Positions 42,448-52,208 of a DNA stretch of 64,000 nucleotides are shown piece after piece; within the stretch, counting starts at the first letter, position 1; every line of letters begins with the position of its first letter. The stretch is from an uncultured Bacteroidales bacterium. Its GTDB lineage: Bacteria > Bacteroidota > Bacteroidia > Bacteroidales > UBA932. The stretch is from positions 62,001-126,000 of the forward strand of contig CALVDR010000003.1 in NCBI GenBank assembly GCA_944326365.1. Reading direction: 5' to 3'. The position numbers were made by a program, and so were the translations under genes. The notes under the pieces are model-generated. The model was given only the letters and a program-made list of their open reading frames with translations, made no database searches and was not told the DNA's origin.

Positions 42448-44397
42448 TTATGATTCCAGGCTTTCGACCAGGTTTTCCCACTCGGATGTCTTGGCATCCT
42501 GATCGCGTTTCAGTTCGAGATATTGTCTTGTCAGTTCCATAATATCATCAGACGGACCGGGAGTAGCCAGTACAGCCTCTATGGACTTCATCTTCGTTTC
42601 TGTCTCCTCTATCCCCTTTTCCAGAAAAGCTATACGGTTCCTGACACGGCGTTCTTCCTTCGATATGAATTTTTTCTGCTGATATTCCTGTCTGGACGCC
42701 GTAGGGGCCTTTTCCACCGGTTTTTCGTTTTCCGGTAGCCTGGCTTTGCGCTCAAGCTCGTTCAGGCTTTCCAGCCGGCGTTTCCTCAGGAAGTCTTCCA
42801 CACCGCCCAGATGCTCCGTTACCTTTCCGTCCCTGAACTCGTACAGTTTGTCCACCAGACCGTCCAGAAAGTCCCTGTCATGGGAAACTATGATCAGGGT
42901 GCCGTCGTAGGCTTTCAGTGCCTGTTTCAGTATGTCTTTCGATCGGATGTCCATGTGGTTCGTAGGCTCGTCCAGAGCAAGCAGGTTGTATGGCTTCAGA
43001 ATCAGTTTCGCCATCGCCAGACGCGCCCTTTCGCCGCCGCTGAGGACTGCCACCTTCTTGTCGATGTCCTCTCCCTTGAACAGGAATGCCGCCAGTATAT
43101 CACGCAACTTTGTCCTGATATCGCCTGTGGCAATACGGTCAAGAGTGCCGAATACCGTGTCGTTCTTGTCCAGTATGTCTTCCTGATTCTGGGCATAATA
43201 TCCGATATTGACATTGTATCCTGTCTTTGCTGTTCCTTCCAATGGTTCCAGCTCTCCCATGACTGCTCTCATCAGGGTGGTTTTTCCCTCGCCGTTCCTT
43301 CCTACCAGAGCGACCTTCTCTCCCCTGCGGACTTCGATATCAGCCCCTGTAAAGACCACCTTTTCACCATGGCCATCCCTGGCGGGATAGCCCAATGACA
43401 GATTTTCAGCCTTGAATACCACGTCTCCCGAACGCGGTGCCGGAGGAAACTTGACAGTGAGCGCCGAATTGTCTTCCAAGTCCACCTCTATCCTGTCCAG
43501 TTTGTCCAGCTGTTTGATCCTGGACTGGACCTGATTCGATTTGGTCGGCTTGTAGCGGAATCTTTCGATGAAGTCTTCCGTCTTTTCTATCATTCTCTGC
43601 TGGTTCTCGTACGCAGCCTTCTGCTGTGCAATCCTCTCTTTTCTGAGTTCAAGATACTGGCTGTACGGGACTTTGTAGTCATGGATATGCCCCAGCATGA
43701 TCTCCACGGTGCGGTTAGTGATATTGTCCAGAAACTTCCTGTCATGGGAAATCAGCACCAGAGAACCCTTGTAAGCTTTCAGATAGTCTTCAAGCCATTC
43801 TATGGATTCTATGTCCAGATGGTTTGTAGGCTCGTCCAGAAGCAGGACATCAGGCTTCGACAGCAGGATCTTGGCCAGTTCTATGCGCATGTTCCAGCCC
43901 TGGCTGAAAGTCTCCGTAGGCCTGGAAAGTTCTTCAGTCTTGAAGCCGAGACCCAGCAGCGTCTTTTCTGCCGCGACACGCGGTGATTCAGACTTTGTAT
44001 ACGCCAGCCTGTCATTCACATCGTTCATCCTCTCGATGAGTTTCTGATATTCAGGCGAGTCGTAGTCTTCGCGGCTCGACAGTTCGTCCATGATGGAATT
44101 CAGTTCGTCCTCCATGCTGAACAGTTCGGAAAAAGCTGTCATGGCTTCGTCTATGACACTCTTTCCCTTATGGTGCTCCATGATCTGCGGCAGATAGCCT
44201 ATCCGCAGATCCGACGGCATCTCTATCTTTCCGGACGTAGGTTTCTGAAGGCCGCAGACAAGTTTCAGTATGGTCGACTTGCCTGCACCGTTCTTCCCTA
44301 CCAGGCCGATCTTGTCATTCTCGCTGATATGGAAACTGATGTCGTCGAGCAGAGTGAATCCGCCGTATGCTACAGTCAGAGAGTTTATGGAAATCAT
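42448..44397 (-). CDS. ABC-F family ATPase (Uup-like)
   Basis: A 649-residue soluble protein with two ABC domains and no membrane domain. Domain 1: Walker A GKNGAGKST, signature FSQGWNMRIELAKIL, Walker B LLLDEPTNHLD. Domain 2: Walker A GRNGEGKTT, signature LSGGERARLAMAKL, Walker B LALDEPTNHMD. The interdomain linker is helical. The C-terminal ~80 residues form a charged coiled coil (RVRNRIAFLEKGIEETETKM), as in Uup/EttA-type factors acting on the ribosome or DNA. The start at 44397 overlaps the thioesterase stop by 4 bp. Confidence 0.9.
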   Translation of the reverse strand: MISINSLTVAYGGFTLLDDISFHISENDKIGLVGKNGAGKSTILKLVCGLQKPTSGKIEMPSDLRIGYLPQIMEHHKGKSVIDEAMTAFSELFSMEDELNSIMDELSSREDYDSPEYQKLIERMNDVNDRLAYTKSESPRVAAEKTLLGLGFKTEELSRPTETFSQGWNMRIELAKILLSKPDVLLLDEPTNHLDIESIEWLEDYLKAYKGSLVLISHDRKFLDNITNRTVEIMLGHIHDYKVPYSQYLELRKERIAQQKAAYENQQRMIEKTEDFIERFRYKPTKSNQVQSRIKQLDKLDRIEVDLEDNSALTVKFPPAPRSGDVVFKAENLSLGYPARDGHGEKVVFTGADIEVRRGEKVALVGRNGEGKTTLMRAVMGELEPLEGTAKTGYNVNIGYYAQNQEDILDKNDTVFGTLDRIATGDIRTKLRDILAAFLFKGEDIDKKVAVLSGGERARLAMAKLILKPYNLLALDEPTNHMDIRSKDILKQALKAYDGTLIIVSHDRDFLDGLVDKLYEFRDGKVTEHLGGVEDFLRKRRLESLNELERKARLPENEKPVEKAPTASRQEYQQKKFISKEERRVRNRIAFLEKGIEETETKMKSIEAVLATPGPSDDIMELTRQYLELKRDQDAKTSEWENLVESLES

Positions 44398-44795
44398 AAT
44401 GTCGCGGCGATGATTCCAGCCAGTTTTTCCGGACATCTCACAGGATGTCTGGTGACGGAGTCTATGAAGCCGAGGATGACTTTCCCCGTGCATAGAAGCG
44501 TCCCTTCCTGATTGTATATTTCATTGTTTACTTCCAGTTTGGCCATAGGTACCTTGTCTATTCTGGAGACTATCCGTATGATGTCTCCCATTTTCGCCGG
44601 ATTCCTGTATTTGGCTTCGACGGATATTACCGGAAGCATGACTCCTTCCGCCTCTATCTCTTCTATCGGCAGGCCGTGTCTGGCCATCATGTCGGAACGG
44701 CCGCATTCGAAATACCTCACATAGTTCGAATGGTGCACTATTCCCATCTGGTCAGTCTCGTAATACCTTACTGCAAGTTCCAATTCCGATTGCAT
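44394..44795 (-). CDS. Hotdog-fold acyl-CoA thioesterase (YbgC/FadM type)
   Basis: A 133-residue 4-hydroxybenzoyl-CoA thioesterase-like protein. The motif YYETDQMGIVHHSNYVRYFE contains the catalytic Asp and the conserved HxSNY. It hydrolyses acyl-CoA or acyl-ACP thioesters in characterised relatives. The specific substrate is unknown. It sits 36 bp after valS and overlaps the ABC-F gene by 4 bp, so it belongs to the same leftward transcript. Confidence 0.88.
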   Translation of the reverse strand: MQSELELAVRYYETDQMGIVHHSNYVRYFECGRSDMMARHGLPIEEIEAEGVMLPVISVEAKYRNPAKMGDIIRIVSRIDKVPMAKLEVNNEIYNQEGTLLCTGKVILGFIDSVTRHPVRCPEKLAGIIAATL

Positions 44796-44831
44796 AATTC
44801 TCCTGACTATTCATGCGGATCTTCCGCGATA

Positions 44832-47480
44832 TCAACCTTTAAGTACTTTCAGGGAAGCCTTGGCCGCCTCTATCTTGGCGAGAGAGTCAGCTTCCTTCTT
44901 CCTCTCCATGGCAACAACCTTTTCAGGCGCGCTGCTGACGAACTTTTCATTCGAGAGCTTCTTTCTTACGCTTTCCAGGAACTTTTCCTGATAGGCTATG
45001 GCGGCCTCCAGCTTCGCTATCTCCTCTTCCGCATTCACCATCCCTGTCAGAGGGACGAACATTTCGAATGTCTTCACCATGAATGTCACACCCGATGCAG
45101 TTTCTCCGAATGAATCGGCCGTCTCTACGGTTACGTTGGCCAGTTTTTCTATGACCGGGACTACCGCTGCCGGGAAACCTGTCTTCACTTTGAGAGTGAG
45201 GGCTTCTTTCGGGGAAATGTTCTTCTGCTGACGGATATTCCTCACTCCGGCTACAGCCTCGCAGGCATTGTCAAACGCCGAAATGAAATCCGCATCGAAA
45301 TCTTCTGCTACAGGATAACGCTGGAGCATGATGGTCTCCCCTTCCTTCCTCGCTGACATTGCATGCCATAGTTCTTCCGTGATGAATGGCATCACAGGAT
45401 GTATCATCTTCAGCAATGCCTCGAAATACCCTCTGGTAACATCGAAAGTCATCTGGTCGATTCCTGCACCGTAAGCAGGCTTTACAGCTTCGAGATACCA
45501 TGAGCAGAAGTCATCCCAGAAGAATTTGTATATGGTCATCAGAGCATCGGAGATCCTGAATTTGGAGAAATGGTCTTCCACCTGCACAAGCACCTGGCTG
45601 AGCTTGTATCCGAACCATTTCACCGCAACGGCAGCCGACTGAGGCTGCTGAGCAGAGGCATCGATATTCCATCCGGCTATAAGCCTGTATGCATTCCAGA
45701 TCTTGTTGCAGAAATTCCTGCCCTGCTCTATCTGTGCCTCATCGTACAGAATATCGTTTCCTGCAGAACTGCACAGGAGCATGCCAAGTCTCACGGCATC
45801 CGCACCGTATTTCGCTATCAGATCGAGAGGGTCCGGAGAGTTTCCGAGGGTTTTCGACATTTTCCTGCCGAGCTTGTCGCGGACGATGCCGGTAAGATAG
45901 ACATTCCTGAAAGGTACGTCCTTCATGAATTCGTTTCCGGCCATGATCATCCTGGCTACCCAGAAGAAAAGAATGTCCGGGCCTGTCACCAGGTCATTAG
46001 TCGGATAATAGTATGACAGATCCCTGTTCGGCTCATGGTCAGGATGTCCCGGTTTTTCCGGATCGAACACGGATATCGGCCAGAGCCATGATGAGAACCA
46101 TGTATCCAGTACGTCCTCGTCCTGTTTCAGATCAGCGGCAGTGACGGACGGATCGATTTTTCTGGCAGCTTCCAGGGCCGCTTCCGGTGTAGATTCCACT
46201 ACGAACTGCCCGTCAGGCAGGTAATATGCAGGGATTCTCTGTCCCCACCAGAGCTGGCGGGATATGCACCAGTCACGTACATTCTCCATCCAGTGTCTGT
46301 AAGTGTTCCTGTATTTGTCAGGGATGAGCTTCACCTTGCCGCTTTCAACTGATTCCAGAGCGTCGGTTGCCAGGGCATCCATCTTCAGGAACCACTGCAT
46401 GGAGAGCCGCGGCTCGATCACGGCATTCGTCCTTTCGGAATAGCCTACAGGTGATGTATAGTCTTCGACCTTTTCGAGATTGCCCGCATCGCGGAGCATT
46501 CCTTCTATCTTTTGGCGGGCATCGAACCGGTCCTCTCCTACCAGTATCTGCGCCTTTTCGTTCAGCCGGCCGTGGTCGTCTATGATATCGATGACAGGCA
46601 GGCCGTGTCTGAGTCCGATTTCATAGTCGTTCACGTCATGGGCCGGAGTGACTTTCAGGCATCCGGTACCGAAGCCCATCTCCACATAGCTGTCCTCGAT
46701 GATAGGAATTTCCTTGTTTATCAACGGGATGAGGACCTTTTTGCCTTTCAGCCAGTGATACCTTTCGTCTTCCGGATTTATACATACGGCGGCATCGGCC
46801 ATGATAGTCTCCGGACGTGTAGTGGCGATGATGATGTATTTGTCCGTAGGATTTCCGTTTCCGTCCGAAATGAAATATCTCAGATGATAGAACTTGCTGA
46901 CGGTGTCCTTGTGTACTACCTCCTCATCACTTACCGCAGTGTGTCCGACAGGGTCCCAGTTCACCATCCTGATACCTCTGTATATGTAGCCTTTTTTATA
47001 GAAATATACGAAAGTGTTTATGACAGCCTCGCTCAGGTCAGGATCCATGGTGAATCTGGTCCTGTCCCAGTCACATGAGGCGCCGAGTTTGCGGAGCTGG
47101 CTCAGAATGATGCCTCCGTGTTTCTCTTTCCACTCCCAGGCATATTTGAGGAACTCTTCACGTGTCAGATCTTCCTTGTTTATCCCCTCTGCCTTCAGCT
47201 TGGCCACCACCTTGTTCTCGGTAGCGATAGACGCATGGTCAGTGCCCGGGATCCAGCACGCATTCTTGCCGTCCATTCTGGCTTTGCGGATGAGCACGTC
47301 GTTCAAGGTGTTGTTCAGGACATGTCCCATATGGAGAATCCCTGTCACGTTTGGCGGCGGAATGACTATCGTATAAGGTTCACGCTCATCCGGTTCTGAA
47401 TGGAAAAACTTGTGTTCAAGCCAATAGGCGTACCATTTGTCCTCTGTCTCGGAAGGATTGTATTTTACAGAAAGTTCCAT
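44832..47480 (-). CDS. valS: Valine--tRNA ligase
   Basis: An 882-residue class I aminoacyl-tRNA synthetase. The HIGH motif appears as [13 protein letters not shown] (about 41-53) and the KMSKS motif as [14 protein letters not shown] near 525. The editing domain (about 190-340, [13 protein letters not shown] and [14 protein letters not shown]) is intact. The C-terminal coiled coil is present ([20 protein letters not shown] onward). Length is normal. A -7 box 48 bp upstream (47528-47535) suggests it starts the leftward run valS, thioesterase, ABC-F, rlmB, dipeptidase. Confidence 0.96.
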   Translation of the reverse strand: MELSVKYNPSETEDKWYAYWLEHKFFHSEPDEREPYTIVIPPPNVTGILHMGHVLNNTLNDVLIRKARMDGKNACWIPGTDHASIATENKVVAKLKAEGINKEDLTREEFLKYAWEWKEKHGGIILSQLRKLGASCDWDRTRFTMDPDLSEAVINTFVYFYKKGYIYRGIRMVNWDPVGHTAVSDEEVVHKDTVSKFYHLRYFISDGNGNPTDKYIIIATTRPETIMADAAVCINPEDERYHWLKGKKVLIPLINKEIPIIEDSYVEMGFGTGCLKVTPAHDVNDYEIGLRHGLPVIDIIDDHGRLNEKAQILVGEDRFDARQKIEGMLRDAGNLEKVEDYTSPVGYSERTNAVIEPRLSMQWFLKMDALATDALESVESGKVKLIPDKYRNTYRHWMENVRDWCISRQLWWGQRIPAYYLPDGQFVVESTPEAALEAARKIDPSVTAADLKQDEDVLDTWFSSWLWPISVFDPEKPGHPDHEPNRDLSYYYPTNDLVTGPDILFFWVARMIMAGNEFMKDVPFRNVYLTGIVRDKLGRKMSKTLGNSPDPLDLIAKYGADAVRLGMLLCSSAGNDILYDEAQIEQGRNFCNKIWNAYRLIAGWNIDASAQQPQSAAVAVKWFGYKLSQVLVQVEDHFSKFRISDALMTIYKFFWDDFCSWYLEAVKPAYGAGIDQMTFDVTRGYFEALLKMIHPVMPFITEELWHAMSARKEGETIMLQRYPVAEDFDADFISAFDNACEAVAGVRNIRQQKNISPKEALTLKVKTGFPAAVVPVIEKLANVTVETADSFGETASGVTFMVKTFEMFVPLTGMVNAEEEIAKLEAAIAYQEKFLESVRKKLSNEKFVSSAPEKVVAMERKKEADSLAKIEAAKASLKVLKG

Positions 47481-47527
47481 AATTACGTATATTCGGCGAA
47501 TTTATATCGGTTTTGATAAAAATCCGA

Positions 47528-47535
47528 CAAATATA
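47528..47535 (-). promoter_or_regulatory. -7 box of valS
   Basis: The minus strand reads TATATTTG, within the 98-bp gap after the maf gene. Confidence 0.5.
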
Positions 47536-47578
47536 GTCATTTTTTTGTTATTCCTGCAGGTATTTCCGTCTCACCGCC

Positions 47579-48163
47579 CTACTCTTCCAGGAATTTCTTC
47601 AGGTGAAGATATACCTGATATACCGGGAAGCCCATGATAGTGTAAAACGACCCCTGGATGGACTCGATGCCGACATAGCCTATCCATTCCTGGACACCAT
47701 AGGCCCCGGCCTTGTCGAAAGGTCTGTATCTGTCTATATACCAGTCTATTTCCTCTTCCGCAAGTTCTCTGAACCTGACCAGGGCAGTGTCCGAGAATGT
47801 CTCTTCCTCCGCTGCCGATCTTATGGTCACGGCCGTCACCACTTCGTGCTGCCTGCCGGACAATTTTCTCAGCATCCGCACCGCGTCTGCCCTGTCGGAA
47901 GGCTTTCCGAGCACTTCGTCTCCGCAGATGACTACGGTATCGGAAGTGATAAGTATCTCATCATCGGCCAGCGGCCTGTGGAAACCGTGCGATTTCCCTT
48001 CGGACATCATGGCCGGAATCTCATGGAATGCCTTGATCCCATGAAAATTCTCCTGGAACGTATTCCCGGTATCTACCGTAAAGTCCAGATCAAGACCTCC
48101 GAGCAACTCTTTCCTCCGTGGAGACGCGCTGCCCAGAATTATGCGTTTGCCTTTAAGTTCCAT
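47579..48163 (-). CDS. maf: Maf-family nucleotide pyrophosphatase
   Basis: A 194-residue protein with the Maf signature IILGSASPRRKELL at the N-terminus, ITSDTVV with the catalytic Asp, and YIDRYRPFDKAGAYGVQEW. Characterised Maf proteins hydrolyse dTTP, UTP or modified nucleotides. Start and length are typical. It follows kdsC by 15 bp in a leftward DUF3467-kdsC-maf run. Which subclass (YhdE or YceF) is not decided here. Confidence 0.93.
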   Translation of the reverse strand: MELKGKRIILGSASPRRKELLGGLDLDFTVDTGNTFQENFHGIKAFHEIPAMMSEGKSHGFHRPLADDEILITSDTVVICGDEVLGKPSDRADAVRMLRKLSGRQHEVVTAVTIRSAAEEETFSDTALVRFRELAEEEIDWYIDRYRPFDKAGAYGVQEWIGYVGIESIQGSFYTIMGFPVYQVYLHLKKFLEE

Positions 48164-48178
48164 ATCAGACTGTTTCCG

Positions 48179-48706
48179 TCAGAATTTCTTCTTATATAAC
48201 GACACGTCGAGACTCCACGTCCCCTGAGCCTTCATCACTTTCTCGATAGTGTCTCTCACGCAGCCTCTGCCTCCGGCTTTCGGAGAAACATAGTCTGCTG
48301 CTTCCAGCACTTCGGCCACGGCATCCGCCGGAGCCACTCCGCAGCCGCACTTGACCATTACGGGCAGATCCGGAAGGTCATCTCCGAAATACATCACCTC
48401 TTCCGGCCTGACTCCATGCCTGGCGCAGAAGTCATCGAAGTCTTCGATCTTGTCTCTCGATCCCAGATAAACATCTTCAGCCTTCACCCCGCAAGTCAGG
48501 AAACGTTTCCTTATGCTTTCAGAGCGTCCTCCGGTGATGATTCCCAGATGGTATCCGCCCATAGAGGCCATGCGAAGACCGAATCCGTCCTTCGAATCGA
48601 ATGTACGGAAAAGTTCTCCGTCCAGATTCGCCAATATGCCTCCGGTCGTCAGGACTCCGTCCACATCGAAAGCGAAGGCTTTGATAGTCTTGAATATATC
48701 TTCCAT
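48179..48706 (-). CDS. kdsC: KdsC-like HAD phosphatase (KDO 8-P phosphatase)
   Basis: A 175-residue C0-type HAD phosphatase with the nucleophile motif FAFDVDGVLTTG (D14, D16), TGG in motif 2 (GIITGGRSESIRKR), and the terminal FGDDLPDLPVM (motif 4). This matches KdsC, which makes KDO for lipopolysaccharide. Family members acting on other sugar phosphates exist, so the substrate is inferred. It lies 20 bp downstream of the DUF3467 gene. Confidence 0.85.
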   Translation of the reverse strand: MEDIFKTIKAFAFDVDGVLTTGGILANLDGELFRTFDSKDGFGLRMASMGGYHLGIITGGRSESIRKRFLTCGVKAEDVYLGSRDKIEDFDDFCARHGVRPEEVMYFGDDLPDLPVMVKCGCGVAPADAVAEVLEAADYVSPKAGGRGCVRDTIEKVMKAQGTWSLDVSLYKKKF

Positions 48707-48726
48707 AATCAGTAAACCTGCCGGAC

Positions 48727-49053
48727 TCAGGACAGTCCGTTCTGGCCTCCGCCTACAGGAAATGTGATTTTATGCTGGTCAGACGCGAATTTGATCTGTC
48801 CGAACTGGGCTTCGTATTTGGCGACATTGTCCTGAAGTGCCAACATCAGTCTTTTCGCTGTCTCAGGGGTCATTATCACCCTGCTCACCACCTCCGCTTT
48901 CGAATAGCCTGGAAGGTTTGAAACGCAGTCCACCACGAATTCTGTCGAAGAATGTGTGATGAGAGCGAGATTTGAATATACTCCTTTGGCTACATCGGGC
49001 TTGATCTCGATACTGAGCTGAGGCCCTTTCTTATTATTGCTCTGGTCTTCCAT
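48727..49053 (-). CDS. DUF3467 protein
   Basis: A 108-residue conserved small protein with the DUF3467 pattern: IEIKPDVAKGVYSNLALITHSSTEFVVDC then SKAEVVSRVIMTPETAKRLMLALQDN. It is soluble with no signal. Its function is unknown, but it is widespread in Bacteroidota. It is the first gene of the run with kdsC and maf. A -7 box lies at 49122-49129. Confidence 0.9.
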   Translation of the reverse strand: MEDQSNNKKGPQLSIEIKPDVAKGVYSNLALITHSSTEFVVDCVSNLPGYSKAEVVSRVIMTPETAKRLMLALQDNVAKYEAQFGQIKFASDQHKITFPVGGGQNGLS

Positions 49054-49121
49054 AATTGTATTTTTGTTTCCTATATTGTCCGGTCACGCATTGAAACGGC
49101 AGCCCGTTTCACCGAATCATG

Positions 49122-49129
49122 CAAATTTA
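49122..49129 (-). promoter_or_regulatory. -7 box of the DUF3467-kdsC-maf run
   Basis: The minus strand reads TAAATTTG, fitting TAnnTTTG, 69 bp before the start codon. Confidence 0.45.
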
Positions 49130-49173
49130 TGAATAATTAACGACAAATAATATATCAGCTCGTATCTGGAGGT

Positions 49174-49181
49174 TATATTTG
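49174..49181 (+). promoter_or_regulatory. -7 box of the phosphoesterase gene
   Basis: TATATTTG, 27 bp before the ATG at 49208, in the divergent gap with the DUF3467 gene. Confidence 0.55.
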
Positions 49182-49207
49182 CAGAAAAATCATTCAATTT
49201 AACGGAA

Positions 49208-50539
49208 ATGAACGCAAAAATCATTCTGGCAGCATTGTTATGCGCTTTCTTTGTCCTGGCAGACACCGTCATTGCCGCAGACAGCGGCAGAAAACAGACA
49301 GTTACGGACCAGATGTCAATTCCGAAAATGAAAATAACAGTCTTGTCCGACATACACGTCATGGCTCCTGAGCTTCTCGTAGAGGATGGTCCTGCGTATC
49401 AGGATTATATTGCAGGTGACAGGAAACTTCTGAAAGAAGGACCTGAAATATTGAAAACCGCTGTGACGAAGATATTGGCCGACAGGCCGGACATCGTTCT
49501 CATAAGCGGGGATCTGACGAAAGACGGCGAATACGCATCACATAAGCTTGTTTCAGAAACTCTTCTCAGGCCTCTGGCAGATGCCGGAATCAGAACTTTT
49601 GTCATTCCGGGAAACCATGACATAAACAATCCGGACGCAGTGGAGTATCACGGTGACAGCACTGTCCGGACCAGGACGGTAAGTGCGGATGAATTCGCCG
49701 CTTTCTATCAGGATTACGGCTATGGAGAGGCTGTCGCCAGAGATACCGCCTCCCTGACTTATGTAGCCCGGCTCAACGATTCGGTCAGACTGCTTGCGAT
49801 AGATGCGTGCAGATATGAGGACAATGATTTCGGGACCGGTACTTGTGTGGTAGGCGGAAGGATCAAGGATGCCACTTTTGATTTTATCCGGGAACAGGCG
49901 GCCCTTGCTCAAAAGGACGGTTGCAGAATGCTGGCTATGATACATCATGGTGTCGTAAGACATTGGAAATGGGAGGATAAGGCTATGGCGGACTACTTAG
50001 TGGCAGACTGGAAGAAATGCGAAAGGCTTTTCAGGAAATATGGACTTGACATCATCTTTTCCGGACATTTCCATGCTCAGGACATTTCACGTTACGGTAG
50101 CGGAAAATCTGCGGTGTACGACATTGAGACAGGATCCACTGTAAGCTATCCGATGCCTGTCCGGAATCTTGTTCTTGGAACCGACAGCCTGTCTGTCCAC
50201 ACTTGGCACATCGCTCCCCTGATGGAAGACAAAACTCTGGAAGGCAAGGCTGTGCATTATGCCCATGAGGCTATCGCTTCCATAGTGCGCAGTCTGGTGC
50301 CGGAAACTATTCCTCAGGAAATCGTCGGGGAGGCGGCATCCGTGGCAGGTGACGCATATGTCGCCCATATTCAAGGTGACGAGTCCATGTCTGACGAGGA
50401 GCTGGAAGCACTCAAGGCTGTGGTGAAAAAGGTCCGCAAACATTCATTCAAATATGCTTTCATCCTCGACCATATCACCCGTTATCTGCATACCGACAAG
50501 GAAGGATTTCCGGACAACGACTGCGTGATTCCGCTGTAA
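49208..50539 (+). CDS. Exported metallophosphoesterase
   Basis: A 443-residue calcineurin-like phosphoesterase with a signal peptide (MNAKIILAALLCAFFVLADT, cleavage near VIAAD). Metal ligands are in VLSDIHVM (D48, H50), LISGDLTKDG, VIPGNHDINN, MIHHGVV and FSGHFHAQD. The C-terminal ~100 residues are helical and have no known function. It is likely periplasmic. Substrate unknown; relatives include cyclic-nucleotide and phospholipid phosphodiesterases. Monocistronic, between its own promoter and the convergent HD gene. Confidence 0.9.
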   Translation: MNAKIILAALLCAFFVLADTVIAADSGRKQTVTDQMSIPKMKITVLSDIHVMAPELLVEDGPAYQDYIAGDRKLLKEGPEILKTAVTKILADRPDIVLISGDLTKDGEYASHKLVSETLLRPLADAGIRTFVIPGNHDINNPDAVEYHGDSTVRTRTVSADEFAAFYQDYGYGEAVARDTASLTYVARLNDSVRLLAIDACRYEDNDFGTGTCVVGGRIKDATFDFIREQAALAQKDGCRMLAMIHHGVVRHWKWEDKAMADYLVADWKKCERLFRKYGLDIIFSGHFHAQDISRYGSGKSAVYDIETGSTVSYPMPVRNLVLGTDSLSVHTWHIAPLMEDKTLEGKAVHYAHEAIASIVRSLVPETIPQEIVGEAASVAGDAYVAHIQGDESMSDEELEALKAVVKKVRKHSFKYAFILDHITRYLHTDKEGFPDNDCVIPL

Positions 50540-50551
50540 AAAGTTTTCATG

Positions 50552-51196
50552 CTAAAGTTCCGTATCTTGTATCAGATGTCCGTTTTCGAGCTGAGGGGCG
50601 ATGAAATGTTTTTTGGCGTACTCCCACAGGGCCTCTGAACCGGCTGACGTTCCGGCGTTCCTGTGCAGGACTTCGCTCAGTTTCCGATGTCCTTCCTTCC
50701 AGGCCCTGCCGTCAGTGGCCGCCTGCAGCATCATCGGCTGGAAATTGTCCAGCGTATGCGCGAAATGTGCCTCCGGGGTTTCGTCCGCCTCGAATTCTTC
50801 CCACAAGGCACGGAGTTTCAAGCAAAGGTCATCCGGAAGCTGAGAAAAGAGTTTGTCAGCAGCTGCGTTTTCGCGCGCTTTCTGTGTCTTGAGACCTTCG
50901 GTATCATAGGCGAAAGTGTCCCCTGCGTAGATTTCCACAAGGTCGTGAATCAGGACAATGCCCATCACTTTCAGCACATCTATCCTTTCGTTCGAGTATT
51001 CGCTCAGAAGCAAGGCCATCATGGCCAGATGCCAGGCATGCTCGGCATCGTTTTCGAAGCGTCCGCCGTCAGTCAGATAAGTCCTTCTCCGGATAAACTT
51101 TTCCTTGTCTATCAGCCGGCAGAAATCCACTATCCTGTCCAGCCGTCCGGTGTCTTCCTTTTGTATCTTTTCTTCCATTTGTATCTTTTCTTCCAT
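50552..51196 (-). CDS. HD-domain phosphohydrolase (YfbR/HDDC2-like)
   Basis: A 214-residue metal-dependent HD protein. The HD ligands are in ENDAEHAWHLA, VLIHDLVEIYAGD and LDNFQP. The Y-A-G-D-T segment and overall layout resemble 5'-deoxynucleotidase YfbR and eukaryotic HDDC2. The first 12 residues arise from a perfect 18-bp tandem duplication, so both 51196 and 51178 are possible starts. It ends 13 bp from the convergent phosphoesterase stop. Confidence 0.85.
   Translation of the reverse strand: MEEKIQMEEKIQKEDTGRLDRIVDFCRLIDKEKFIRRRTYLTDGGRFENDAEHAWHLAMMALLLSEYSNERIDVLKVMGIVLIHDLVEIYAGDTFAYDTEGLKTQKARENAAADKLFSQLPDDLCLKLRALWEEFEADETPEAHFAHTLDNFQPMMLQAATDGRAWKEGHRKLSEVLHRNAGTSAGSEALWEYAKKHFIAPQLENGHLIQDTEL
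51161..51196 (-). repeat. Tandem 18-bp duplication carrying two start codons
   Basis: TTGTATCTTTTCTTCCAT is repeated exactly (51161-51178 and 51179-51196). Each copy supplies an ATG and the residues MEEKIQ of the HD protein. A third imperfect copy continues into the gene. Confidence 0.85.
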
Positions 51197-51256
51197 TTGT
51201 CCTATGTTTGACCGGATAAAGTTACTTAAAACGGAAGAAATATGGCACTCTGTAAC

Positions 51257-51785
51257 TCAGAATTTTTTCAGCCACTCACGGAGAAGTCCGGCCAGGAAAG
51301 GATATAAAAGCCTTGTCAGGCCAATATATAACTGCTCGCCAGTCATGCTCCAGCCCCCTATCGGGGTATACATCTGGACATTTCTCGCCTCCGTCAACAG
51401 TCCGAAGACATTCAGGTTCAGGCACAGGTCAAGCGTCAGGAAACCTGCCGCAGCGACCAGCAAGCCAAGGACGATATCAGGCAATTTTCTGAAAATATCA
51501 GACAGCCCATAATGAAGGCGAGCACGACTTTCCATGCCGGGATATTGCCTATCATCGGAAAGAGTCCGCACTGTCCGAGAAAATAGAAGCACGCCCCTAT
51601 CACGGTTCCGAAAACAACCATCGGATGCAGCCGGACAAGCCTCCGCTTGAAGAATCCCCATGTAGTCATCTTTCCCCATCTGTCATCGTATGCATAGCCT
51701 ATCACGAATCCCGAAAGGACGAAAAAGAAGTCCACCGCCAGGTAGCCGTGGTTTATAAACTGATATGCCGGACCTGCAGAGTACC
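51257..51785 (-). pseudogene. Remnant of an acyltransferase 3 (OafA-like) membrane gene
   Basis: The right part encodes YSAGPAYQFINHGYLAVDFF then FVLSGFVIGYAYDDRWG and TWGFFKRRLVRLHPMVV, the N-terminal membrane region of acyltransferase 3. After LAFIMGCLIF the frame breaks (around 51505). A second frame continues with DIVLGLLVAAAGFL and ends LTRLLYPFLAGLLREW, a typical C-terminus. Roughly 50 middle residues and the first ~30 residues are missing. The homologous part stops abruptly near 51785, next to the AraC remnant. So it is a decayed gene with a frameshift and two deletions. Family recognised from memory of the conserved segments. Confidence 0.75.
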
Positions 51786-51804
51786 TGGCACGGGACTTTA
51801 CGAA

Positions 51805-52110
51805 ATGCGCCTGGACAGGATTAGAACATATGTGTCATGCAACTACAGTCGCAGGATAACCATTTCCGATATGGCGAAATATGCCGGGATGAACAGAAGC
51901 GCATTCTGCCGGTTTTTCAGGAAACATACCGGCAAGACCTTCATCAGCTATCTCAATGAATTCAGGATACAAAAAGCAGCCTTCCTGCTCGAAAACGAAG
52001 GCTGCAGCGTCTCTGAAGCCTGCTATGCCAGCGGATTCAACGACATATCGTATTTCTGCAGAAAATTCAGAAGCATTACCGGCCGTACCCCTTCGTCCCT
52101 GCTCGACTGA
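51805..52110 (+). pseudogene. Remnant of an AraC-family regulator (C-terminal HTH only)
   Basis: This stretch encodes the DNA-binding domain of an AraC/XylS protein: ITISDMAKYAGMNRSAFCRF then FISYLNEFRIQKAAFLL and ACYASGFNDISYFCRKF, ending RTPSS. The usual ~170-residue sensor domain is missing. An ATG at 51805 could still start a 101-residue HTH protein, so residual function is possible. The gene points away from the acyltransferase remnant; both lost their 5' ends at the same place. Confidence 0.7.
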
Positions 52111-52208
52111 CCTCCGCCATTTTTTTGCGAAATATTCTGTCTTCAGCCAACAGACATAAATCGGGTCCTGGAACGAGATTTCACCAGCCATATTGTCCAC
52201 TCGTCGTT

